Shown piece after piece: positions 25,852 through 33,631 of a DNA stretch of 64,000 nucleotides. The notes beneath the pieces were generated by a model that had not been told where the DNA came from, made no database searches, and saw only the letters and a program-made list of their open reading frames with translations. Within the stretch, counting starts at the first letter, position 1; each line of letters starts with the position of its first letter. The stretch covers positions 4,092,001-4,156,000 of the forward strand of contig NZ_CP025781.1 of assembly GCF_004194535.1 (NCBI RefSeq), read 5' to 3'. The stretch is from Iodobacter fluviatilis (GTDB taxonomy: Bacteria; Pseudomonadota; Gammaproteobacteria; Burkholderiales; Chitinibacteraceae). Position numbers and translations under genes: made by a program.

Positions 25852-25977
25852 TTTCTGATCTCCGGAAGTATTATAAGTAAGATGCGTCGTATTAATTAAA
25901 TAGGACTGACGCTTGAATTGCTAGTTCGTTTAGTAAAAAGGAATACACACAGGATATACCTTGTTAGCTGGCGTTAC

Positions 25978-25991
25978 TTGATCTAGATCAA
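25978..25991. promoter_or_regulatory. FNR/ANR-type box upstream of adhE
   Basis: TTGATCTAGATCAA, a perfect match to the TTGAT-N4-ATCAA consensus. Its centre is about 133 bp from the adhE start; a class II site would put transcription start near 25943. Confidence 0.85.
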
Positions 25992-26014
25992 GGTGGATTT
26001 AATTGTTATAAATT

Positions 26015-26042
26015 GATTCGCATAATGTATATTATGTAAAGT
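26015..26042 (+). other. Probable chromosomal dif site (XerC/XerD)
   Basis: XerC arm GATTCGCATAA, central TGTATA, XerD arm TTATGTAAAGT. From memory the E. coli arms are GGTGCGCATAA and TTATGTTAAAT with the same centre, so this is a strong dif match and also resembles Neisseria dif. It would mark the chromosome dimer resolution site, or the attachment scar of a Xer-dependent filamentous phage. A Zot-like remnant starts about 100 bp away. Confidence 0.8.
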
Positions 26043-26095
26043 TAAACAAGCTAATCTGCCGCAGAAAACGCCACGCCAGTAACATAGGAAAAAAT

Positions 26096-26127
26096 AAAAA
26101 CGCCAGCTCTCAAGACTGGCGTTTTTT
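26096..26127. terminator. Bidirectional intrinsic terminator
   Basis: AAAAACGCCAG and CTGGCGTTTTT form a perfect stem with a short loop and a T run. It lies between the dif site and the Zot remnant. Confidence 0.8.
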
Positions 26128-26380
26128 TATGTGATTTCGTGCGCCTGCTCAAGCGCCAGACCTGTTGCTTGCTTGCAGCGCTAAAGCGGTTTGCATGCAA
26201 GCTTGAGGCGCATGCACCGAAACAGGCTCTGTTAATTTGTCATATATCGGTGCGGTATATGCCAATGTTGGAATCCTTGGATTTTGCTTTTCAATCCATT
26301 GATCCCGTGATAATTCTCGCTCACTCTGAGTAACCGTACTTGCATTATTAAATCGCCCACTATGGGTTGCAATGCCTTTG
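26128..26380 (-). pseudogene. Filamentous-phage Zot C-terminal remnant
   Basis: The minus strand carries an open frame reading NPRIPTLAYTAPIYDKLTEP then a motif containing HAPQACM, ending at 26149. It resembles the extracytoplasmic tail of inovirus Zot (pI-like) proteins (P-R-I ... T-A-P-x-Y-D ... T-x-P ... A-C). A neighbouring frame continues with RCKQATGLALE to a stop at 26128, as if the true tail were frameshifted. The ATPase domain is absent. Identification is from remembered family motifs. Confidence 0.5.
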
Positions 26381-26499
26381 TTCTACTGGCTTTTTTTCTT
26401 GTCAACTGCTTATGGAGGGGGACGCCACAAATTCATAACGTGACAGAACCATCATTCAGTCACTAAAATGGCGTCCGCCTTAAATATTTACAAAGTAAT
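26381..26499. other. Intergenic with inverted repeat
   Basis: GGACGCCA (26420) and TGGCGTCC (26469) are perfect 8-base inverted arms around a 41-base loop, just upstream of the small DNA-binding-like gene. It could be a phage packaging or origin hairpin, or an operator; nothing decides this. Confidence 0.35.
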
Positions 26500-26784
26500 A
26501 TGCGTCAGATCGAAGATACAAAAACAGCCGAACTCCCTGGAATGCCCGCAGCGAAACGACGCGGTCGACCGCCATTGGGCGAGCGTGCGATGACGGCTGC
26601 TGAACGCCAAAGAGCCAGTAGGAAAGCCCGCTTTCAAGCGGGCTTAAAAAACATGAGTTTAACAACACCCGTGCAATTTAATGCCATGGTGGATATTGCA
26701 ACACGTGAAAAATTAAAGCGTGTGGCGGCCGAGCGTGGCCTCACTATGGGCCAGCTTTTGGATCGTTTGATTGAACAACTCTAG
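26500..26784 (+). CDS. Small basic protein, probable ribbon-helix-helix
   Basis: A 94-residue basic protein. Residues 18-45 contain an AT-hook-like KRRGRPPLGERAMT and a run AERQRASRKARFQAG found in many small betaproteobacterial proteins. The C-terminal half (REKLKRVAAERGLTMGQLLD) fits the two helices of a ribbon-helix-helix domain. Probably binds DNA. It lacks a strong ribosome binding site. Its position after Zot and dif debris suggests it could belong to a decayed mobile element, but that is inference. Confidence 0.55.
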   Translation: MRQIEDTKTAELPGMPAAKRRGRPPLGERAMTAAERQRASRKARFQAGLKNMSLTTPVQFNAMVDIATREKLKRVAAERGLTMGQLLDRLIEQL

Positions 26785-26869
26785 CTCCTCAGTCTAGGGC
26801 AATCGCCTACCTAAGTTTTTTTATTCACCAGCAGGTGCTTGGCCAGTCACAACTTGCAGCAAATCATCA

Positions 26870-27358
26870 TCATTCCAGCCAGCTTATAGTTGTTTGGTTT
26901 TGACTCCAATCTTGGATGTTTTCTCCGCCCGAACCAAATTTAGCGCCGAATTCACTGAAAAATTCATGATCAATCGCGGCAAAGACCTTGCCCATAGTAT
27001 CGTGTGAAGGAATGCCGTGTTTCAAGTTCAGCACGCCAACAAACCATTCTTTTTTGGCTTTACCATAAGCTTCAATGGCCACCCAGTTATCTGTACCGCA
27101 GATGATGGCACATAGCGTAATAAAGAAAACATCGCTCAATTGAGAGCACGGTTTAAATGAGGCATTGGGGGTTAGGCACTGTATCAGGGCTGTCAAATGA
27201 TCCTTAATGCGCCACCCAGCCCTCTTGTTTTGTTTGTGCGGCAAGCGAGCAAACCCAGTTTTAGCACCCCCTTCCTTTTTCCTGTGTTGGCAGATCTCCC
27301 TTGAGCGTCCTTCATTAAGCCACCTTTGCGCTATGTGTAAATAAGCCGCACTTCCCAT
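26870..27358 (-). pseudogene. ISAs1-family transposase fragment
   Basis: The stretch LSDVFFITLCAIICGTDNW, AIEAYGKAKKEWF, GIPSHDTMGKVFAAID is the N-terminal part of ISAs1-type transposases (DDE_Tnp_1-associated domain). The catalytic DDE core that should follow is missing; the frame ends after about 160 residues. The first 50 residues of the open frame do not look like transposase, so a fusion across an insertion edge is likely. Not a functional element. Confidence 0.75.
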
Positions 27359-27434
27359 TAATTATTTGTGGAGCTATACACAGCCAAATGCAACTCAGTT
27401 ACAATTGACTGTAATTCACCTTTAAGGACTGAAC

Positions 27435-28088
27435 GTGATTCATCGCCTAATTTCGATCTTTTTAAGCGCATTGATTTGCGCCCCACTATATGCTGCCGAC
27501 GCTCGGCCGATTAAATGGAGTGATCTTCAGCCCGATTCCAGCGCTTTACGCTCCGCCGTGGGTAATTTAAATCAGGAACAAAAAACACGTTTAATGCGTG
27601 CATTCCAGCAGCGCCAGCAAAAAGCGATTGTAGCCGCGGGCAAGCTTAAACCTGCTGATTTAAGTATTGATATCAATACCTTGCTAAAAGAAGACTTTAA
27701 CGATTTAGAGCCTTTAGTTACAAAAATTGAAGCTTTCGAGAAAAAACGCACCACCGAAACACAAACCAGTCTAAACAATCAAGTTGTGCAATTAGATGGT
27801 TATTTATTGCCATTAAAACAAGGCAATAAAAAAGTAACCGAATTTATCCTTGTGCCGGTTATTGGTGCGTGCATCCATGTCCCTGCGCCACCTGCTAATC
27901 AAATGGTGGTGGTGCAATACCCTAAGGGCTTCCCTGCCAGCAGTTTGTTTGCGCCGGTCACCGTAACTGGCAAGTTATTAGTTAAATCAAGTAAATCTGA
28001 TTTGGCTCTAGCAGATGGCAGCAGCAAGGTTGATGTGGGCTATGCCATGACTGCGAATGAAGTTCGTGAATATCAAGCCAGTAAATAA
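27435..28088 (+). CDS. DUF3299 periplasmic protein of the Zrg-type zinc system
   Basis: A 217-residue secreted protein with signal peptide (LISIFLSALICAPLYAADA). The C-terminal half carries the DUF3299 signature: VQLDGYLLPLKQG and PVIGACIHVPAPPANQMVVV. It starts with GTG at 27435, preceded by AAGGA. In Vibrio cholerae a DUF3299 protein belongs to the zinc-regulated ZrgABCDE uptake cluster together with a DUF2796 protein and an ABC ATPase and permease; the same four types occur here in order on one strand. Probably periplasmic and involved in metal uptake or its assembly. Upstream TTACA-N6-TGTAA (27401-27416) is a possible operator. Confidence 0.85.
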   Translation: MIHRLISIFLSALICAPLYAADARPIKWSDLQPDSSALRSAVGNLNQEQKTRLMRAFQQRQQKAIVAAGKLKPADLSIDINTLLKEDFNDLEPLVTKIEAFEKKRTTETQTSLNNQVVQLDGYLLPLKQGNKKVTEFILVPVIGACIHVPAPPANQMVVVQYPKGFPASSLFAPVTVTGKLLVKSSKSDLALADGSSKVDVGYAMTANEVREYQASK

Positions 28089-28196
28089 GCAATGATTCAG
28101 CTTACGGCATGCACAACTTCAATTCAGCATTTTTTTCGGATGGCAATTGGTTGCTGATCTTTTGTTAAATAGTTAAATAGCTTAAGGATTTTTACT

Positions 28197-28685
28197 ATGA
28201 ATAAACTACTCATTGCCGCTCTACTCTCTTTGGGCTTAAGTCATGTTGCCGCTGCTCATGGTGCGCATGCGCATGGCGTTGCTGAAATGAACATAGCAAT
28301 CGAGGGGAGGCAATTGTTAATTACTTTAGAAAGCCCCGCGGACAATTTCCTTGGTTTTGAACACAGTCCTAAAACTGACGCAGAAAAAGCTACGTTTAAA
28401 AAAGTAAGTGAGCAATTACAAAATGCATCTGTCTTGTTTGTTCCTGATGCCGCCGCCCAGTGTAAAGCCGCCGCGCCAGTGGTTAAAATGCCTGATTTTA
28501 GCAAAGGGGGCCATAGCGATATCGATGCGGAATATCGTTTTGAGTGCGCCACCCCTCCTAATAGCATTAGCCTTACGCTATGGAAAAATTTCGGAGGTTT
28601 TAAGATCATCAACGCCAACCTAGCCACTGCAAAAGGCCAAAAGCAAATCAAATTAAAAGCTGTGCAAGTATTAAATCTCAAATAA
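28197..28685 (+). CDS. zrgA: DUF2796 protein, ZrgA-like zinc-uptake factor
   Basis: A 162-residue secreted protein with signal peptide cut after VAAA. The mature N-terminus is His-rich (HGAHAHGVAEMNIAIEG), typical of DUF2796/ZrgA and suited to zinc binding. Two cysteines (in QCKAAA and RFECAT) may form a disulfide. Family length is about 180-190. It lies 108 bp after the DUF3299 gene and before the ABC ATPase. The assignment to zinc rests on the V. cholerae ZrgABCDE precedent; the ligand is not proven by this sequence. Confidence 0.85.
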   Translation: MNKLLIAALLSLGLSHVAAAHGAHAHGVAEMNIAIEGRQLLITLESPADNFLGFEHSPKTDAEKATFKKVSEQLQNASVLFVPDAAAQCKAAAPVVKMPDFSKGGHSDIDAEYRFECATPPNSISLTLWKNFGGFKIINANLATAKGQKQIKLKAVQVLNLK

Positions 28686-28712
28686 TAGCCAGCGGCTATT
28701 TAGGATGATTTA

Positions 28713-28788
28713 AGTCCACGAAGTGTGCGAAACGCACAAAGAAACTAAGTAATTTGGTGTGCTTCGCGCTTCGTGGACTAGCTTTTTT
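28713..28788 (+). terminator. Terminator-like hairpin inside the Zrg operon
   Basis: AGTCCACGAAG and CTTCGTGGACT form a perfect 11-base stem with further pairing inside, followed by AGC and a T6 run. It lies between the DUF2796 gene and the ABC ATPase, so it could attenuate the downstream half. The CTTCGTGG wording also recurs in repeat families, so insertion is an alternative. Confidence 0.65.
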
Positions 28789-28860
28789 AAAAAACAGCAC
28801 AGCCCCTGTTATTCATCATTAGCCTTGGCCGATGGCTAAGGGTTAAATCGGAAAGCCATC

Positions 28861-29550
28861 TTGCTGATCGATATCAACGACTTACAGTTTACTTGGCCGG
28901 GCAATCCGCGCCCTACCCTTAATATCCCCTCATTTAGTCTCTCCCAGGGGGAACGATTATTTTTACATGGCCCAAGTGGTAGCGGCAAAAGCACCCTACT
29001 TTCTTTATTAACAGGCATTCACTTAGCACAAAGCGGCAGCATCCGCATTCTTGGGCAAAATCTAGCACAGCTTTCCGGCACTAAACGTGATCGCTTCCGC
29101 GCGGATCATTTGGGTTACGTATTTCAGCAATTTAACTTACTGAGCTATTTATCCGTACTCGATAATGTACTGCTACCTTGCCAGTTTTCCCAATTACGCA
29201 CTCAGCGGGCGGGCAACCCAAAGATGCAGGCCTTGCATCTATTAGATCGCCTCGATCTGCACCGCCACTTGCATCAGCCTGTGAATGCCCTTTCGGTTGG
29301 TCAGCAGCAGCGCGTAGCCTTGGCCCGCGCACTGATTGGTGCGCCAGAGATTTTAATTGCCGATGAGCCCACTTCTGCTCTGGATGCTGAGCGGCGCGGT
29401 GCGTTTATTGAACTGCTGTTTGAATGTGCGGCCGAGCATGGAACTGCTATTTTATTAGTCAGCCATGACCCACAGTTGGCGACACAGTTTGATCGCAGCG
29501 TTAACTTACCCACGCTCAATCACGCCGCGATGGAGGCTGAGGATGTATAA
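28861..29550 (+). CDS. ABC transporter ATPase, LolD/MacB type, of Zrg-type system
   Basis: A 229-residue ABC ATPase with Walker A GPSGSGKST (near 37), Q-loop YVFQQFNLLSYLSVLDNV, signature ALSVGQQQRVALARAL and Walker B EILIADEPTSALDAE. It is closest in style to LolD/MacB ATPases that energise mechanotransmission rather than import. The start is a TTG at 28861, needed for the first strand (LIDINDLQF) and preceded by GGAAAG. Its last 8 bases overlap the permease start. Likely works with the permease and ZrgA-like protein. Confidence 0.9.
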   Translation: MLIDINDLQFTWPGNPRPTLNIPSFSLSQGERLFLHGPSGSGKSTLLSLLTGIHLAQSGSIRILGQNLAQLSGTKRDRFRADHLGYVFQQFNLLSYLSVLDNVLLPCQFSQLRTQRAGNPKMQALHLLDRLDLHRHLHQPVNALSVGQQQRVALARALIGAPEILIADEPTSALDAERRGAFIELLFECAAEHGTAILLVSHDPQLATQFDRSVNLPTLNHAAMEAEDV

Positions 29551-30802
29551 AATTGCCTTTAAAAGTTTGCTAAACCGCAAACTAACAGTTGCACTATCGA
29601 TCCTTACCGTTGCTTTATCTGTACTACTCCTTATTGGAGTAGAAAGGCTGCGTACCGAAGCCAGAAATAGTTTCTCCAATACCGTGAGCGGCACTGATTT
29701 AATCATTGGTGCACGTACGGGCTCGGTACAGCTTTTGCTTTACAGTGTTTTTCGGGTGGGCAATGCCACCAATAATATTGGTTGGGACAGCTATCAAAAA
29801 TGGGCAAAAGATGAGCGAGTGGAGTGGACCATTCCTGTTTCTTTAGGCGATAGCCATAAAGGCTTCCCTGTTTTAGGTACCAGTACTGATTACTTTAAGC
29901 ATCTAAAATATGCTGAAGATCAGCACCTGCAACTGGCGCAGGGCAAAGTGTTTTCCCGCACCCATGAGGCGGTACTGGGTGCCAATGTGGCCAAAAAATC
30001 TGGTTATCTATTGGGCGGGAAAATTGTCCTCACCCACGGCAGTGGCGAGGGTGCGATGAGCGAGCATGCTGACCAGCCTTTTACTATTGTCGGCATTTTA
30101 GCGCCAACCGGCACGCCGGTGGACGACACCGTACATGTCAGTTTAGATGGTTTAACCGCCATTCATGAAGGTTGGGAGTCTGGAAGCGCATCTTTGCTCT
30201 CTACTGCTGGCGTACTGGCTGCAGATGAAAACCGCGCCGTGCCACGCCCCGTCACCATTACTGCCTTTTACGTCGGCTTAAAATCGCGCACCTCGTTATT
30301 TAGTTACCAGCGCGCGGTAAACCAGTATCGCGAAGAAACGCTGATGGCGATCATGCCTGGTGTGGCTTTGTCTGAGCTGTGGCAACTAATGAAAATCGCC
30401 GAACAAGCGCTGTTGGTGGTATCCGGCTTTGTGATGATTATTGGCCTGTTGGGGATGCTGACGGCGCTGTTAACTGGGCTGAATGAGCGCCGACGTGAAA
30501 TGGCAATTTTGCGCTCGGTTGGCGCAAGGGCATGGCAAATATTTGTGCTGGTGATGGGCGAAACGTTGCTTTTAGTTGGCGTGGGTATTGCCGCAGGGGT
30601 GAGTTTACTTTACCTCATCCTTGTCACCTTCCGCCCCGTCTTGCGCGAATTTTACGGCATGAGTATCGCCATCAATCCACCCAGTTCTGCAGAGCTATTG
30701 ATGTTGCTCGCCACCCTAATCGCTGGCGCTTTAATCGGTGCAGTTCCAGCCTGGCGTGCCTACCGAATGTCGCTGAGTGATGGTTTAAGCCAGCAGAGTT
30801 AA
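29543..30802 (+). CDS. FtsX/MacB-type ABC permease of Zrg-type system
   Basis: A 419-residue permease. The ATG at 29543 is chosen over an upstream in-frame ATG because it sits after GAGG and starts the typical MYKIAFKSLLNRK. One N-terminal helix (LTVALSILTVALSVLLLIGV), a large periplasmic MacB-like domain (about 40-280, including SGTDLIIGARTGSVQLLLYS), then three C-terminal FtsX helices around VVSGFVMIIGLLGMLTALLT, LVMGETLLLVGVGIAAGVSL and LLATLIAGALIGAVPAW. Overlap with the ATPase gene implies coupled synthesis. Confidence 0.9.
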   Translation: MYKIAFKSLLNRKLTVALSILTVALSVLLLIGVERLRTEARNSFSNTVSGTDLIIGARTGSVQLLLYSVFRVGNATNNIGWDSYQKWAKDERVEWTIPVSLGDSHKGFPVLGTSTDYFKHLKYAEDQHLQLAQGKVFSRTHEAVLGANVAKKSGYLLGGKIVLTHGSGEGAMSEHADQPFTIVGILAPTGTPVDDTVHVSLDGLTAIHEGWESGSASLLSTAGVLAADENRAVPRPVTITAFYVGLKSRTSLFSYQRAVNQYREETLMAIMPGVALSELWQLMKIAEQALLVVSGFVMIIGLLGMLTALLTGLNERRREMAILRSVGARAWQIFVLVMGETLLLVGVGIAAGVSLLYLILVTFRPVLREFYGMSIAINPPSSAELLMLLATLIAGALIGAVPAWRAYRMSLSDGLSQQS

Positions 30803-30807
30803 GCAAA

Positions 30808-31312
30808 GTGGCGATTTTGCCTTAGTAGGCGCAACTTTGCTCATGGATTTGTGGGCAATGCTACTAAAACGTGTTTTTAGTATTCAGCCGCTTAACAGGG
30901 CGATAGCGGGACGCTGGATTGGTCATATGCGTGACGGGCGTTTTACGCATGTGAGCATTGTAAAGGCCTCGCCGATTAAGGGTGAGCTGCAAATTGGCTG
31001 GCTAGCAGCCTGTCGGACTTAAGACTGATCTACTACGGAAAAGCCGGATTTGGCCATATTTCACGTATTTTCTCGTTGAATAGCCAGTTATTCGCCTCAA
31101 AAACCCGCGAAATCTGTCTCAAACCGGTCTTTCCCTCGCTACGATCGCTTAAGTCCGACAGGCTGGCTAGCCCATTACGAGACATGGGTGCGGGAGTTGC
31201 CGCATCAAAAACTCTCAATCCCAAGCAAGTCCGCTTACGCAGCCTAATGACGCATGCTGTATTTGGCATGGGTTTGTATGGCTCAGCCCGATGCTTGGCT
31301 TTTGCGGCTTAG
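30808..31312 (+). pseudogene. DUF2938 family gene disrupted by a MITE
   Basis: The left half reads LLMDLWAMLLKRVF and AGRWIGHMRDGRF, the N-terminal signature of DUF2938 membrane proteins. It is cut by the 160 bp element at 31006-31166. Removing the element and one CTAG copy restores GWLAHY, as expected in the family. Further right, MGAGVAASKTL and RLRSLMTHAVFGMGLY match the family's C-terminus, in another frame. Roughly 60 residues of the middle are missing. The first few residues of the family also seem lost against the permease stop. Clearly non-functional. Confidence 0.75.
31006..31166. repeat. 160 bp MITE-like element, copy 3
   Basis: Inverted orientation relative to copies 1 and 4. Ends CAGCCTGTCGGACTTAAG and CTTAAGTCCGACAGGCTG, flanked by CTAG at 31002-31005 and 31167-31170. 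The host frame reads through correctly if the element plus one CTAG is removed, so CTAG is a genuine target duplication here. Confidence 0.9.
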
Positions 31313-31442
31313 GCATTCACCTCTTGCATCCTATTACAAGGTTATTCACAAACATGATGGTGGATTTGCTTGCCATAACCCAGTTCAAAATTAGCCATCT
31401 TAAACGGCAACCTCAGCCAGTTTTTGATTTATCCGCAGTATA

Positions 31443-32423
31443 TTAATCGACAAAAACGGCGTTTTGATTCATATCGTCAGGAGGCTGAATTTTCCAGCGT
31501 GCCAACTCATATCGGCTAAAGACAAACACACCTTCTTGCAAGGAAATGGGCCAATACGAGCTGGGTAAGCGACTAGGGTTTTGCAATATCTTTTCAGCCA
31601 TCTCTGCGGCCGCTTTTCCTTGAGACGCACCTTGTAGTACAAACCCACCGACTGATTTGCCCTTGCCGACGGCAAAATCCCAAAACGCAAATAAAGGCAA
31701 ATTTAAATAACTACTGGTCCAAGTAATCACCTCTTCAGAATCAGCATTTAGGCCTCTTTCATTTTTTAAACTTTGGTATAAACCAATAACAACAGCGTCA
31801 TAATTATTCTTCCCTGCATCCCTAATTTCTTTTTGCCAATCTTCCAATGTTTTACAAAGCTTTACATCAAAAATAACATTATTTAAAACAAGTGAAGAAT
31901 GGCCCATAAAGGAATCATTAAATATAATTGTAGAGGTACGATCACCATCAAAAAGGATCAAAACTTTTTTTGCATGAGGCAATAACGATTTAATAAAATA
32001 CGAAGAGCGTTGAAACAATGGGCGCTCCAATATCCCACTAATGTATTTAGGGTCTTTCTTGAAGTATGTGCGCGGGTTTTTATTGATGCCTAGATATACA
32101 GTGGGAATGGCCCTTGCCTCCATTTTCTCCCCTAAAAACTCCAGTGCGGCATCATCACCTAAGATAACCAAGGCAGGCTTTACCTCATCAATAAGCTTTA
32201 GCGCTTTATCAGCCATAGCTACCACTTCTGGGCCAGATAGTCTTTTTGTATTCATCTCAAAAAAAGTCAATTGATATTTCCGCCCCAGCTTATCCATTAT
32301 TTGTTTTCTATATTCTGCATCCCATTTATATTCTTTATGATAACTCTCCACCACAACAATTTGTTTGTTCGCGGCAAATACGGAGCAGGAAAGAAGTGCC
32401 AAAAATATAAACAATGTTTTCAT
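31443..32423 (-). CDS. ABC-type substrate-binding protein, orphan
   Basis: A secreted two-lobe binding protein of about 326 residues. The ATG at 32423 starts a clean signal peptide (MKTLFIFLALLSCSVFA); the open frame extends 14 codons upstream without support. The mature chain has a first lobe with KQIVVVESYHKEYKWDAEYR and VKPALVILGDDAALEFLG, and a second with KKVLILFDGDRTSTIIF and YDAVVIGLYQSL. This type (ABC_sub_bind-like) often occurs as a free periplasmic sensor for hybrid kinases or GGDEF proteins. No permease or ATPase is adjacent. Ligand unknown. Confidence 0.78.
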   Translation of the reverse strand: MKTLFIFLALLSCSVFAANKQIVVVESYHKEYKWDAEYRKQIMDKLGRKYQLTFFEMNTKRLSGPEVVAMADKALKLIDEVKPALVILGDDAALEFLGEKMEARAIPTVYLGINKNPRTYFKKDPKYISGILERPLFQRSSYFIKSLLPHAKKVLILFDGDRTSTIIFNDSFMGHSSLVLNNVIFDVKLCKTLEDWQKEIRDAGKNNYDAVVIGLYQSLKNERGLNADSEEVITWTSSYLNLPLFAFWDFAVGKGKSVGGFVLQGASQGKAAAEMAEKILQNPSRLPSSYWPISLQEGVFVFSRYELARWKIQPPDDMNQNAVFVD

Positions 32424-32760
32424 AAAGAGGCTCCAAATAAATATCAACCTTAAAATAGGCCGCATGCAATATCAACTATCATCATAGTAGAAGTATTTTA
32501 ATTTAGTTTTCAATGAAAATTGGAGTTTGTTGTGTATTTCCTTACGAAAGCACTGCAAGCCATTTATTCTGTGTGAAGGTAAAAAATAATAATTTTTTTA
32601 TTTTGTGTGGGGTTTTCAATTGGCCAAAAATAATACATTCGAGATCTAAAGCAAAATACTGGAGCATAACAGAATGGTTTTCGCTGCTGCCCCCACTGGG
32701 GGCGGCGTAATGGTAGACACACAATGGGGCTTGGCTGAGTATCCCCAGCCAAGAAAAAAC
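32424..32760. other. Intergenic between frdD and binding-protein gene
   Basis: Contains the binding-protein promoter and two GC-rich palindromes just after frdD: CTTGGCTG/CAGCCAAG (32731-32754) and GCCCCCAGTGGGGGC (32689-32703, on the minus strand). Either could end the frd transcript, though neither has a good T run on that strand. Confidence 0.4.
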
Positions 32761-33123
32761 TCAAACCATGGCTAGTAACGCGCCCGCTGTGGCTACGGTC
32801 CCCATAAAAGCAAGGCCGTAGCAAAGCCATCTTGCCAAAGGGCCGGCGTGGATACCTACATCGTGCAGGCTATGAAAAATGCGGTGTACTGCGTGCCATA
32901 AAAACAGCACAATAATGGCAAACAAAAAGGCCTTCCCCATAAAATACTGAGTAAAGCCATGCATGCTAGCGTAAGAAAATGCTTCGGCAGGTAAGATGCC
33001 TAGTGGCACGGCAAAACAAGTGATGAACACCAGCATGGCACCAACCAATGCAGACAGCATGCCTCCTGCGCCAAATAGCAACCAAAAAATAGGCTCATTT
33101 GTTCGTTTTAGATTTACCTTCAT
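32761..33123 (-). CDS. frdD: Fumarate reductase membrane subunit D
   Basis: A 120-residue inner-membrane anchor of quinol:fumarate reductase with three transmembrane helices (for example FGAGGMLSALVGAMLVFITC, AFLFAIIVLFLWHAVHRIFH and GLAFMGTVATAGALLAMV). E. coli FrdD is 119 residues. ATG at 33123 is preferred to an in-frame GTG one codon upstream. Its start overlaps the stop of a 34-codon relic reading frame (TGATG), not frdC directly. It binds quinol with FrdC and anchors FrdAB on the cytoplasmic face. Confidence 0.93.
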   Translation of the reverse strand: MKVNLKRTNEPIFWLLFGAGGMLSALVGAMLVFITCFAVPLGILPAEAFSYASMHGFTQYFMGKAFLFAIIVLFLWHAVHRIFHSLHDVGIHAGPLARWLCYGLAFMGTVATAGALLAMV

Positions 33124-33227
33124 CACAGCGCCCTCCTCGTTAGTGGGCCATCATCCGAAGTAGGGCACGTGCTGCTGGCAGCTAAGCAAAAAATAGGTGC
33201 ATCTATTGGTTTTAGATTCGCTTTCAT
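33123..33227 (-). pseudogene. 34-codon duplicated frdD 5' end between frdC and frdD
   Basis: Begins [14 protein letters not shown], clearly copied from the frdD start MKVNLKRTNEPIFW, then diverges and stops. Its ATG overlaps the frdC stop (TGATG) and its own stop overlaps the frdD ATG (TGATG). It is probably a relic of a tandem duplication that kept the chain of translational coupling unbroken. Any peptide function is unlikely, but the coupling may matter. Confidence 0.8.
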
Positions 33228-33631
33228 CACACTCCCCTAGCTAAAAAGTAGATCACAGCAAGGAGTAAGCTACTCGCCAGTACAGCAACAACAATGCCCG
33301 CAATCGTAATGATAGGCGCATTAAGCCGCTGACCAGAAATGATGATCGGAGGCAAAGTGCGCGGCATGATTTTGAACCAAGTATAGCCGTGGTAAAACAT
33401 CATCAGCAAAATGGCGAAGTTAATCAGCAGCATCACTGCACTGCCACTAAACGCCCGATAGGCATTCCATGTACTCTCGCCACTGGCTAAGCACAGCACA
33501 CCCGCGAGTAGCTCTAGCGCGTAAGCCAAAACAAAAAATGCAGTGCCCTCGTGCACCATGTATTCAACAAAGAAAGGATCGCGCCGCCACCAACCAGTCA
33601 TGGGGCGGATGTAGGGTTTTCTGGCGCTCAT
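33227..33631 (-). CDS. frdC: Fumarate reductase membrane subunit C
   Basis: A 134-residue membrane anchor with the family start [20 protein letters not shown] and the conserved [19 protein letters not shown]. There are three transmembrane helices, including [21 protein letters not shown] and the C-terminal [21 protein letters not shown]. coli FrdC is 131 residues. The start lies just upstream of the frdB stop, so the genes are coupled. It contributes the quinol site with FrdD. Confidence 0.95.
   Translation of the reverse strand: MSARKPYIRPMTGWWRRDPFFVEYMVHEGTAFFVLAYALELLAGVLCLASGESTWNAYRAFSGSAVMLLINFAILLMMFYHGYTWFKIMPRTLPPIIISGQRLNAPIITIAGIVVAVLASSLLLAVIYFLARGV

Noticed and set aside
31076..31312. 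78-codon frame as an intact gene
   Set aside because: Its first part is repeat sequence; its second part is the tail of the broken DUF2938 gene.
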